Assembly: GCF_003473485.1 (NCBI RefSeq)
Contig: NC_053043.1
Location: 3,978,001-4,042,000 of the forward strand
Direction: 5' to 3'
Length of the DNA: 64,000 bases
Source of the DNA: Medicago truncatula
Taxonomy: Eukaryota > Streptophyta > Magnoliopsida > Fabales > Fabaceae
The translations under genes and the position numbers were made by a program. The notes beneath the pieces were generated by a model that made no database searches, was not told the origin of the DNA, and worked only from the letters and a program-made list of their open reading frames with translations. Each line of letters begins with the position of its first letter. The stretch's first letter is position 1. Positions 1 through 11,198 of this stretch are shown piece by piece.

Positions 1-499
1 CAAATTTTACCATGAGTATAATAAAAGAACACAACCAAGTAAGTAATGGGCAAAGTATGAAGATCTAAATGAATTAAATTTGCTGCAAAACAGTGTTAGT
101 ATTATATTTCAACATCCATTAATTTGCATATAGAAGTAACCTTGATGAGTAGGAGATCATGACAAAAGCTACTTTAGAGAGCTTTTCGAAACAACGGAAT
201 TAAAAGCTGCTCAGATTTTGCATATCATATCTCTGCTTTCAGTCCAATCTACACTAGCTCTATAGGGTATACAATTTTGGTGTTCAAAATCTAAATAGTT
301 AACTACTCCACTCCAAGTCCACTGTATGAACTTTGAAAATTCAAAAACTCATTGGCATTGAATTGAATCAAACAAAATTAACTCACTTTTCAAATAGTGT
401 TTCCCTCGTACAACTGGGGACCAATACAAATAAAACACGATAATCTTGAATAAAAGTGGTCCACTCCAATCCATCGCGTAGTACTCAGATCAGAAGAGT

Positions 500-1257
500 G
501 TTTTGGATCTATTCTTGTTATTTGATTCAGATATAAGTTTGTGTAATGTACACAAGTAATATTGCCCCACGTATAAATTTGTTTCATATCATTTAATCAA
601 TAAGCGACATTTTGTTTTATGATAAATGATATTTCTACAATAGTTTTTGATAATTTGTGTGATAACTTTCTATCATATTTACATTACACTTCTACTTTCT
701 CTTTATTTTTTTGATTTTTATGTTAATATACAGAGAAATGATATTTGTACAACCTTTTTTTGACAACTTTTACACAATTTTCTCTCTCATACTCACATTA
801 TATTCTTATTTTCTCTCTCTTCCTTTTTCTCTCTCCATTGTTTTTGATCAATGAAAAGAGAGAAAAATGAAATTGTCATAAAAGTTGTTCGCAAATGGTT
901 GTTCAAATATCATTGCTGTAATATATACTTTTCTTTTAAAATGTATGGTTGTCTTATAAATTGTTATGTAAATGTTCAAATAACACACTTCTTATCATAT
1001 ACTCAATACTAATATAAAATGTGAGTATGAGAGAGAAAGTTGTGTAAAATAAAAAGAGAAAGTAGAAGTGTAATGTAAATATGATAGAAAGTTATCACAC
1101 AAATTATCAAAAACTATTGTAGAAATATCATTTATCATAAAACAAAATGTCGCTTATTGATTAAATGATATGAAACAAATTTATACGTGGGGCAATATTA
1201 CTTGTGTACATTACACAAATTTATATCTGAATTAAATAACAAGAATAGATCCAAAAC
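500..1257. repeat. Long inverted repeat (about 210-bp arms) with nested MITE
   Basis: Bases 500-712 reappear in reverse complement at 1046-1257, including the stretch around GCCCCACGTATAAATTTG on one side and its complement on the other. The arms are nearly identical over about 210 bp, so the copy is young or maintained. The loop of about 330 bp holds a second terminal-inverted-repeat element. The inner arm ends resemble the TIR of that inner element, which suggests related MITEs inserted into each other. No coding sequence is seen. Confidence 0.75.
737..914. mobile_element. MITE-like element nested in the 500-1257 inverted repeat
   Basis: The ends are inverted copies: AATGATATTTGTACAACC on the left and GGTTGTTCAAATATCATT on the right. 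A second inner match pairs GACAACTTTTACACAATTTTC with its degenerate complement. Length is about 178 bp with no coding capacity, as in MITEs. The superfamily is not assigned because no clear target duplication is visible. Confidence 0.6.
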
Positions 1258-3890
1258 TATAGTAATGGACATTGTCATTTAAATGGAGTATAATCTAATA
1301 ATAAAATAGATTGATCCAGTAAAGTATTTTTTTGACAAATAAAAAAAACTAACTAATATAAAATGTAAGATTTACCTCAATACTTTTTACACCATAGAAC
1401 TAGCATCACATATAACCTTTGTCCACAACGATGTTATAATTATGACGTATCAAATAGAAAGAAACAACATTGCTATTTGTCATGAAGTCATTATTTATGA
1501 ACATCACCAAGTACGAAACCACAAAATAATTGGCCTACATAACCTTAGAGACCGTATATTTGTTGAAAAGTCAAACCAATTAGATGAAAACGAGTTGAAA
1601 TCCTCTCTATTTCCTACAATAAATGATAAAGTCCAACATTACTATATTTTTGGTGTATAAATATTCAATTAATGTCACATATTATAGAAATGTGTGCATT
1701 TATATCATGTATTTACCACAAAACTATAGTAATGGACATTATCATTTATCGTAGAAAATGGAGAGGATCTCAATTCGATGAGAACATGTAGTTTCGTGAT
1801 AACCGATAAGGTATATCATGACATTTAAAAGAATTCAAAATGATTCCATCAACAAAAAAAAAAATATCAAAATGAAATTTGGATCATCTGTCAGCGTGGT
1901 AAAATGGAAAGAATAGGATGGATTAAAATAATGTTGAGAATCATGGAATCGAAGGGAGAAAACTGATAGATCTAAGCAAGACAAAGAACATATGTGTATT
2001 TATGATAATAATACTCAAAAAATCATAGTTGAATGGATAAACTAATAAAAGAATGAGAAATGAGTACATATATGGTCTTATTTATAGACCTCAATTATAC
2101 TAACTAATGTGATTAATTAAACTAGCTTGAGTAACTAACTCTAACCATCTTAACTAACAAAAATTTAGGTATCAAGAATTAATCTTGTTTTTTAATATAC
2201 TAAGGAAAGACATGTTGGTGAATCAGTTTCTATTCCATATTTTGTGGATTTCTCCATCATTTGACGTTGAGTTTTTCTTCCCACTGCTTTATAACCTCAA
2301 TCTAACATTTGTCAACCACGGTATTTAATAGCTCGGTAATAGAGTGCACAATATAACAGATACAAAGGATCTAAAACACAATGAATGTGGTCCAATATAG
2401 CAAATAATGGATTGAAGGAATGGAGCTAGCTGGCTACTTTGCTGGATTGAATTTGGCTCTACATCAAAATGCATATAATAACAACATGCAATAGTAGATA
2501 TTCGATCGTACGTAAACAGATATGCCAAAACTTGTTAAATCAACATTTCACCGTATCTTTCTCTTTTTCTATCAATAATTCAACATGAGAAGCCACGCTA
2601 GCTACCTTTGGTTGAACATCAAGAATCGTCCCCCACACCCTCATACCCCTTAATGAAAAGGACTATCATGCATCTAATGTTGCAGTTGAAAGAGAAAGAG
2701 AGAAAGAAGAGGGGGCTCCACTTTCTTTCCACAAAAATTTCATCACAGATTTATGTTGCTTTCTAATTATTACCATTGCTTTGTAGCTATATGACAAAAT
2801 TGTCGACAAATACGACAAAGATGCTTAAACCATACCTTGATATATGTGCTTTTATTATTTTTATATTGTGTTTTGTTTTATGTGTTGAACGTGATTGGTA
2901 AATTCTTACACAACTTGATTGGTTTATCCTTTACCAAACAAAAAACGTGATTGGTTAATCTATCTAATGTTGAGATACTTTCTTCTTTGAGTGTTTTTCC
3001 AAATCGAATATTTGCGGCAAGAGCCGCCATAAATGGAAATTTACTAAGTCTTTAAACTCGTAATAAAAATATGGTGAGGGGTAAAAACAAAAGTAATCTA
3101 CATAGTGGAACACAATTTGCAGATATCGAATCTTTTATGTAAGTGGGTATTTTGCGTATAGAAGATCAATATGTTGAAATATGTTAGTTATTTATGTTTG
3201 TCTAAATATAAAAATTTATATTAAGGATACTTCAACTAGGGTTAAGTATCAGACGGTTTTGAGCAAAAAATTTCAATCAAATGAAAAATGTGAACACTAA
3301 ATCTAAGTCTTATTCTGATCGTTTGTGTCTTCGGGTTTTTTCGGGTGATTGGTAGAATTGTGGGTTGTTGCGGGTTAGAGCTTGAAGCTTGTTACATCCA
3401 AAATTTCAATAATCTAGACATTTTCTCATTCTAAAACAATGTAACCTCGTAAAATTATACATAGCACTAATGAGTTGAAGAAATAAATTAACAATAGATT
3501 TAATTAAAAAAACTCAACAAGTGATATACGTCATGTAACTAGTTAATAAAACATAACATTGATACACTTCTAAAAAAACTCCACAATACTTTTTTTATTG
3601 CTAAATTGATATATAGATAAACGAGGAAAGGGGTATTCCAACTCAATACACAAAAGACCAGTTGTGACGAAGAAAGTCTCAACAAGATGCAAAACAAAAG
3701 TCCGTAGACAAAAAACAAGATGAAAGAAACAAGAAAAATACACCAAAGCAAAATAACATAAGAGGAACAAGAGCAATAAGTATAACAAAGAGAAGCAACA
3801 CCCCAATGAAAACAGCAGCCAAAATACGTGGTTTTAGATTATTTTTTGAATTCAAATCACCTACGTGTATCTTTTACCTCTTTTAATTTA
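1258..3890. other. Intergenic AT-rich DNA, no gene recognised
   Basis: I see only short chance reading frames, homopolymer runs and no splice-consistent coding block. There is a purine-rich patch near 2690-2715. Nothing here supports an annotated gene. Confidence 0.6.
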
Positions 3891-4275
3891 AGGTTTAAAT
3901 GTGTCATTGGTCCCTGCATTTTCATCAAATTTTGACATTGGTCCCTGCACTTTTTTTTGTTTGGCATTGGTCCCTGCACTTTGTAAAAATATTGGTATTG
4001 GTCCCTCTGCTAACTTTCTCTTAAAAAAAAAACACAAAACTAACGGAGTGCCACGTGGCCCAATCATTTCACGCCACGTGGCATCAATATCAATATTTTT
4101 ACAAAGTGCAGGGATCAATACCAATAGTTTTGTGTTTTTTTTTAACAGAAGGTTAACAGAGGGATCAATACCAATATTTTTACAAAGTGCAGGGACCAAT
4201 TCCAAACAAAAAAAAGTGTAGGGACCAATGCCAAAATCTGATGAAAGTGCAGGGACTAAAGACATATTTAAGCCT
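3891..4275. mobile_element. MITE-like foldback element with repeated GGTCCCTGCA boxes and two G-boxes
   Basis: The termini are inverted: AGGTTTAAATGTGTCATTGG at the left and the complement of CATATTTAAGCCT at the right. Each arm holds several direct copies of the box TTGGTCCCTGCA, inverted between arms, so the element can fold on itself. Two perfect palindromic G-boxes GCCACGTGGC lie near the centre (4050-4059 and 4073-4082). Flanking bases are TTA-rich on both sides, compatible with a short target duplication. It lies about 1.3 kb upstream of the SPL start codon. Confidence 0.65.
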
Positions 4276-5543
4276 TAATTTAAATAGGTGATCTTTAAAT
4301 AAATTAAGTCCCTTTTTAATGTCTTTTCTAGGATTTCTTCATCGTAGTGCGGTGTTGTTATTTTCTTTGTCTTATGTGGGTCTTTGTTTTTTTTTTTTTA
4401 TCTTGCTGCGGTGTTCATTTTGTTCTGACGAACCAACTTCAATCAATTACTAATTTAACTAATTACTTGGTCATCCAACGTTGCATATCCAAAAACATGA
4501 AAATTTCAATCAATTTGAATTTATCACGTACTTGTAAGTATTTTGTCATTCTATTCTATTAATTTGGATGTTGTCGGTTTCTTTGCATATTCACTGTTCT
4601 TCCTTTTTAGCAATATTAAATTTGTGTTTGTGTTGTATCCGATATACTATACCAATTTGAATCAATGAATATATTTTTCTAGTAAAAAAAAATGTCTATG
4701 CTAAACAAAACCTTAATTAAAAAACTCTATTTTGTTTTGTTCTTTCAAGTTTTTGGTATCTTAAATTGTGTTGTAATAAATTGCAAGCCTGACATGGAAA
4801 GGAAACTCTTTTTTTTTTTTTTTTTGAAATAATGGAAAGGAAAATCTGTAAAGCAATTCCTTCCAAATTAATGCTTGGCTCGTAGCCTCCGATTGTTAAG
4901 AGCCACTAAATATGGAAACATATTTTTACCAAATTAAAAGGAATCAGGGTGATATATATACTCTCTAATCTTTTTTTCTTTTTTGAGCATATACTCTCTA
5001 ATCTATAGCTTTTTTATTTATATAAACGTGTATGATTGTAAGCATTTATATAAACTTGTATGATTGTAAGAAATGTTTTCAACTTACAATAAATTTTTGG
5101 TTTAAATTCAGCTATGAGAATACAATACTATTAAATATATTGAGAGTTTTGTCACTTACTGCGGAGACATTAATCTCTACAATTACGTGCGGAAAATATC
5201 CAATTTACTCCCAAAAGAAATGATGCAAGCCAACTTAGGTTAGCCTACTTGTTAGTGCTCTTTGAGACGGTCTTTGCTAGGTCTTCTTGTACTGTTCATA
5301 AACATTGGCGCTATAGCTAGTGCTCTATATAGTTTGCAACCTATCACTGTTACCCTCAAGTTGGCAACCAATAAATGAGCACCCTTTTGTGGTCCACACC
5401 CTCTTTTTCCATTCTATATATTTACCCTTCCTTATGTTTTTTCTATTTCTATACCAAGGTTGTTGTGGTCTTCCCCTTGACTTCACCATAGCCTTCTCCT
5501 AAATCATTAATAATCTCTTATATTTCATTCTTTACCTTAACTT
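4276..5543 (+). promoter_or_regulatory. Upstream region of the SPL gene
   Basis: No coding block is seen. TATA-like strings occur at about 5322-5329 (CTATATAG) and about 5413-5423 (TATATATTT). The second sits about 120 bp before the SPL start codon and is the better candidate. A poly-T run near 4810-4825 may be a decayed retroelement tail. The transcription start cannot be fixed from sequence alone. Confidence 0.35.
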
Positions 5544-7927
5544 ATGGATGGAAGTTGGGGTGAAGGAAAGAGAATCTATGAGTACAGAGAAGAAAATGAG
5601 TATGAAGTAGAAGTAGAAATAGAAGAAGAGGAAGATGTGAGTTATGGAGATGATGAGAAAAGGAAAAGGGTGGTGACTGATCATCTTTACAACAAGAAAG
5701 GGTCAAAAGCTGGAGGATCAGTGACACCTTCTTGCCAAGTTGATAACTGTAATGCTGATCTAAGTGCTGCTAAGCAGTACCATAAGCGCCATAAGGTTTG
5801 TGAAAACCATTCTAAGGCTCATTCCGTACTCATTTCAGAGCTTCAACAAAGGTTTTGCCAGCAATGTAGCAGGTTGACAAACCCTAATTTCACCTCTTTT
5901 TTTCCTTGAATATCTTAATATTAGTATTCGCATGTCCTTATATTGAACCTCAATATTTGATGTGAAATGGCTGAGGGAAGATTAAGATCAGTTTTGATTT
6001 GATTTGTACGTCATTTTCAATTTTTTATAGATAAATACCTTGCTCTTTCTAATAACTAAGCCCTAGCAAGAGACAACTCATGGGATGATCTTGATTGAAG
6101 TGTTTTTTTTCTTCTATCAACTAACGACCTCTAAAAGATGTTCAAAAGTGAACACTTACCATTTCTAGTAAATATTAATATTACATCTTTTTCTCTTTGT
6201 GCATTATTATAAAATGGGTCATGCTAACAATTGTTAAGGATTTAAAAAAGAAAACAATTGCTAAATTTTATGTAGAAAAAATTGTTTTTTAATATTCCAG
6301 GTTGATTACAATTTTGAAGGTAAATTTTTTACTTTAAGTTTCTTAACAAATGTCATAAGGGTTAGGGCACTTATTATCATTTCCCTTGTAAAAATCTACC
6401 ATTTTACTAAAAATAGCAAGGGTCTACCTTTGTCTCCTTTTTTAGAAGTCCATATTAGACAAGTTTTTTTTAATATGGACTTAAAAAAATGTTCAAATGT
6501 GGACCATTACCTCTTTTAGTAAAATATGGTGAATTTTGTAAAAATAAAATTAAGAGTAAAATATGGTGAATTTTGTAAAATAAAATAAAGGGAGTTCATA
6601 TTAGATGCACTTTTTTTGGATAGGAAAATGTCTGTAAGTTACTGGTTTAAGTGTTTTTTTTACTCATTTGATTTGAAGTGTGTATCAGAAAATGAGAGAT
6701 GTGTCTAAATTTGTACATTGTTTACAATTTTTGTTTTTTTTCACTTTTTAATTTTCACTCCTACAAAGGATATAGTTAGCTAGCTATACAGTGCTAAACT
6801 TTTCTACTAATAGTGAATAATTATATTGTTTTAGTTCTTGAAAGATTTAGCAACTTGCCCAATTGGAAAAATTTGTTGGTACAGGATTCTTGACACTATA
6901 TTCCCTGAATATGTATTGATGTTCATTGTTCATCGATTTATACAACTCACAATCACAGGGTACTTAATTATTCTAAAAAACTGATAAATTTAATCCTTTT
7001 AATTACCCCAACATGCTAAGATAGGGACATACTCATATGTGCCCTCAACTTCAAGATCATATATATAGCATAGAGTTACAGTGATTGGTATTTATTCATA
7101 CGCCAGCATTTCCACTTTAGTCATCACTTAATTTTGGAGTCATGTTTTTAATCCCCACGAAGTTGACAACACAAAAGGTGTTATCGGTTCCATTTTTTAA
7201 AGGATACTTCATGGAGGCAAGACAGGGAAAAAAAAAATAGGGCAACATATTACTACAAAATTTTCATTGAAAAAAGTTAAAAAATTTGAGAAAAAAATAT
7301 ATAAAATCTATCTAAAAAAAGGTCCACATAGTAAATTTTGTTTGCTAGCATATTGTCATAATTTTTAATTTTGTTTTTGTTATTAAGACAAAAAAAAGTA
7401 AAAAAATACTATGTTGAAATGTTAATATATAACTTCTTTTTGAAGGAGAGATGTTAATATGTTATAGCGAGTAAAATTCAAGGGGTCCATTAGTAGACAT
7501 TTTTAAGTGCATATTAGAGGCGTCCCCTAATCTGTTCCATATCAAAACCTAACTCTCTAAAATTTTGAAGCCATAATTGGTGAATCTATGATCATCATTA
7601 ACTTTACATCTAATAATTTCAATTTTTTTCTTCAGGTGAAAGGTAGATTTAGATTTAAACGTTGGATAAACCAAATCAGTTTTCACCTGTGTTCTTGTGC
7701 ATACTAAATTAACCAAAACACATATGCAATGTTCTTCATATATAGGAGCAATAGTCAAGAGTACATTCCCATGATTTACAACTAATTAATTAACTTATAG
7801 CTTTGGAATATGGTTTTTCTATAGGTTTCATGAGGTATCAGAATTTGATGACTTAAAAAGGAGTTGTAGAAGGCGTTTAGCTGGACATAACGAGAGGCGT
7901 CGCAAAAGTGCATCCGAATATCACTGA
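5544..7927 (+). CDS. SPL3-like: SBP-box transcription factor, SPL3/4/5 type
   Basis: Two exons, 5544-5872 and 7825-7927, give a 143-aa protein. The donor AG|GTTGAC and acceptor CTATAG| split an Arg codon at the intron position usual for SBP genes. The SBP domain spans about residues 64-138. Zinc site 1 is C64, C69, C86, H89 and site 2 is C105, C108, H112, C124; the basic nuclear signal is [17 protein letters not shown]. An acidic stretch lies at residues 15-31. The small size and lack of other domains match the SPL3/4/5 clade, which binds GTAC cores and promotes flowering and phase change. The 1.95-kb intron holds a 30-bp-scale direct duplication (about 6514-6585) but no gene. A miR156-type site lies downstream. 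Family assignment is firm; one-to-one orthology is inferred. Confidence 0.95.
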
Positions 7928-8030
7928 GAAGGAATTCATTGATGATGATCAAACATATTGAGCAGCATATATAGTTGAAATAAAGACACCATCCTTGAGT
8001 TCTTCATATTCAAATTGATGTTATTTGTGG

Positions 8031-8050
8031 AAGCTCTCTCTCTTCTGTCA
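8031..8050 (+). promoter_or_regulatory. miR156/157-type target site in SPL 3'UTR
   Basis: AAGCTCTCTCTCTTCTGTCA lies 104 bp after the SPL stop codon. It matches the canonical miR156 target core CTCTCTTCTGTCA, with mismatches confined to the miRNA 3' side. In the SPL3/4/5 clade the target is known to sit in the 3'UTR, as here. Cleavage or translational repression by miR156 is inferred. Confidence 0.88.
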
Positions 8051-8359
8051 TCAAACTTTATCTCCCTCTTTATGCTAAGTTTGCTGCTCCATTAGATCGA
8101 GTATAATTTTAGCTGAAAACTAAAAATAACTTGCTTGACTTCATGCCTTTGCAATTGTATTGTATGTGTTTCTTTCATGTCCTCATACCATTAATTTATT
8201 ATCATGGCTTTCTCACCAATAATATATTTGAGGGATATATGCTTTGAAGAGTAGTGATCAAATGTCCCAAAATTAGTACTAACTTTTTTGTCCATGAAAG
8301 ATGTCACATTTCAAATTAGCATGTTGCGTCACCATCAATTCATTTTTCTTCATTTTTTT

Positions 8360-8480
8360 TTTTATTTTTTTTTTATAGACGAAGCATCAAACCCCACTAT
8401 AAACTCATACACATAAAGTAAAAGACGTCAAATTCAAACTCAGGACGACACAAAAGATATTCAACATAACAATGTCAATA
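8360..8480 (-). mobile_element. Decayed SINE-like fragment
   Basis: After a T-rich tract, ATAGACGAAGCATCAAACCC followed by a match to TATAAACTCAYACACA resembles the 3' part of the better preserved SINE at 55635-55773. The B-box region has decayed to AAATTCAAACTCAGG. Assignment rests only on resemblance to that copy. Confidence 0.45.
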
Positions 8481-10104
8481 TTACTTATTATGTTAATATA
8501 TTAAAAGAAAATGAGTCGAACATAATTTTAAACGGTAGTTGCATCGACTACATTTTTTAGTAATATATATCAAGGAACATACTATAAAATTAGCAACGAA
8601 GCTTTAGGAACGGAGGAAAACATTAAACTCCTCATTATAATTAGCAATGAAAAATTAGTGATCGATTTAATTTTTTTATTTCTCTAAATTTAGTCCCTAA
8701 TTTTATTTTATTTTTCTATTAGTGATGCAACCGTAACTATAACTTCAATTTTGAACCAGATATATATTGATCTCTCCTTGTTTTACCTTCACTGTATCAA
8801 AAAAGGGGAAAATTATAATGTGGCCTACATTGATCACTTGGGAAATAATTCTCATAGCAAGTTTTTGGTGGTATCTTTCATATCCATGGCTGAAGTTCTG
8901 AATTATACTCTCATTTTCACACTAGGGACCACGTTTCCATTCTGGCACCTTCCATTCTAGTTTAATCCAATACTGTCTTGCTCACACACTTGTTCTTTAA
9001 GTTTGAGTATCCACCATAAGTAAAAAGCATAATTGGAGGAATAAATTAAGCTCGTGGGTGAGTGATGCATATAAAACAAGATTGCCAATGTCACCAGAAA
9101 CATCTGTTAATTATTCCATGTTAACTTTTTTTTCATCTCAATATCCCATGTTTGGGTAAAGCTCGTTTTCAAGAGTTAGAGAATCAATTAGGACGGTTTT
9201 TTTTTTTACTATGGGGCAGGTGGCCTTCAAGGCCGCTTCAAGCAAAGTGGTCAAATATGAGAAAACATGTTTTGACAATCAATATGCTTTTATACAATTT
9301 GCGTTTGACATTTTTGACTTCATAGTATCTGAGTTTGTTAACCTTCTATAAAAAGTTCAAAGGATCACGCATAACAATGTTGAGTCACCTAGATCTATGA
9401 TTTTGGAATTAAAAGGATTGATTTTGTCATTCAAAAAGGATTAGCAGCAGCTCAACCCAAAATTTGAATCTTACCAATTATGAGTTTGTATGTTGTTTAG
9501 CGCCAACACCTTTAATCACATGAAATTATATTCATTTTTTTTATCATGTATATGTTGATGCTTCATAGTTTGTACGAGACTATTTAAAAATACAAATTAT
9601 TAAAAAAATCAAATCATCACCAAGGTAGAAATACTTCTAACATGCATTATTTTTATCAATTCTTCCCTAAACAATGATTGATGACTCATTAGCAACCAAA
9701 AAAAAATATTGATAACTCAAGTGTTTTTGCCATTTCACTATGAACATGAGGGTAGGCTCCAGTCTGAAAAAACGTGTCACGGTAAAAATAGAACATATAT
9801 AAATGTCGTTGAGGCCGACATAAGGTGGAAAATGAAAATGCAATGTCATTGAGCCAGATATAATATATAGCCGAAATTCAAGTAACTTTCTTTCTCCATC
9901 ACACATGCATTATAGTAGACTGACTCAGTCCTTACCTGAGTTAAAAGTATATATATATATATATATGCAGAGGTCATAAAAGTGGGGTTTTCAGAATTAG
10001 CAGTAGTACTTCCAATATACATTGAATTACTGGTTATGGAGTTCATCTTATGACAATTGCTAATGGTTATGATTTATGACATTTATTTTATAGCAATTGT
10101 TTGG

Positions 10105-10480
10105 GTGGAGAAGTGTCTAACATATACGGTCTACAATTGATCGATATTTGAAAACCATTTAAAATTTGGACAAAGATTGATGTCACCATTTTTAAGTAGA
10201 AATTTAGGGTTTGTTCTAAAAAGTAGAAATTTAGGGTCTTCCATTGGCTCAAACGCTGACATGACCAATGTTGATTCTAGTACAAACACGAGAAAACGAC
10301 CATAAGTTGAATTTTTGATAAACTTTTCTTGCTTTTTGATAAACTATTATCTCAATCGCAAAGACGAGTAATTGTACTACGAGCTACTACTTATGAGTGA
10401 CATCAATTGTTGTTGGAATTTTAAATGATTTTCAAACATTAATCCACCGTAAATCATGAGACACTTCTCTACCCTAGGTG
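10105..10480. repeat. Foldback/MITE-like inverted repeat
   Basis: Left-arm blocks GGAGAAGTGTCT, TACGGT and TTGAAAACCATTTAAAATT recur in order in the reverse complement of about 10415-10480. The arms are imperfect and the loop is about 250 bp. No coding potential is seen, and no target duplication was identified. Confidence 0.5.
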
Positions 10481-11198
10481 TCGCATATTTTGTACAAACT
10501 ACCTAAAGTTATTTTACGTGGATAAGGCTAGACTTTAGAAAAAGTTCATTCTGTGCTTGTGGGGATATTTTTTTCCTTATAAAAGGATAACAGCCCCACC
10601 TTAAAAAAGAAAAAAGGTTTTGTCATATCTTAACAGCATCCTTCTCTTTATTCAGTTTTAATCTAGTTCGAAACATTGGAATGATGTAACCATGCTTGAG
10701 TTTTGGTGCTGTATTATCTCCAACAAGAATTTTCAGGATACTATGCATGCATATATATATATATATGAAATACTACAGCAAACACCATTTGATGAGTACT
10801 GATCATGATAAAATTCATCACATCGCAGTTGAAAGAAATTAGACACCAACCTCAGCCAAGCTTAATGCCTAAGATGAAGTAACATATAATATAAAATAAT
10901 GCAAAAATAAATTATTTCAATTATACATATTAGTTATTTATTTGAATGTAATCTAAAAATGCAATCAAGTCAGATATACAAAAATTGTGTAAAATCGGTT
11001 GAGTTTTAGCAAGGTACAGACAATCATTTAGAGATTTACAAAAATTTATTTCCTGGATTTTCTTTTCACTATTAATAATAATCCAGAACAGAATATTCAA
11101 GTCCAAGAAATATAGATCACAAGGAAATGCATAAGTCATTGTATTCTGGCCATGCTTTCTCATCCAACAGAAGTAAATTCAATGATATTCATCAGACA

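Larger units (their letters stand above)
8051..11198. other. Intergenic region between SPL and DEG15
   Basis: No gene was found. It contains a decayed SINE-like stretch near 8360-8480, a foldback near 10105-10480, and short (AT)n runs near 9948-9965 and 10751-10766. The last part should include the DEG15 3'UTR, as DEG15 ends at 11199 on the minus strand. Confidence 0.55.

Noticed and set aside
3888..4265. Overlapping frames on both strands with repeated VPALCKNIGI-like residues
   Set aside because: They are translations of the inverted GGTCCCTGCA boxes of a MITE, not a protein repeat.
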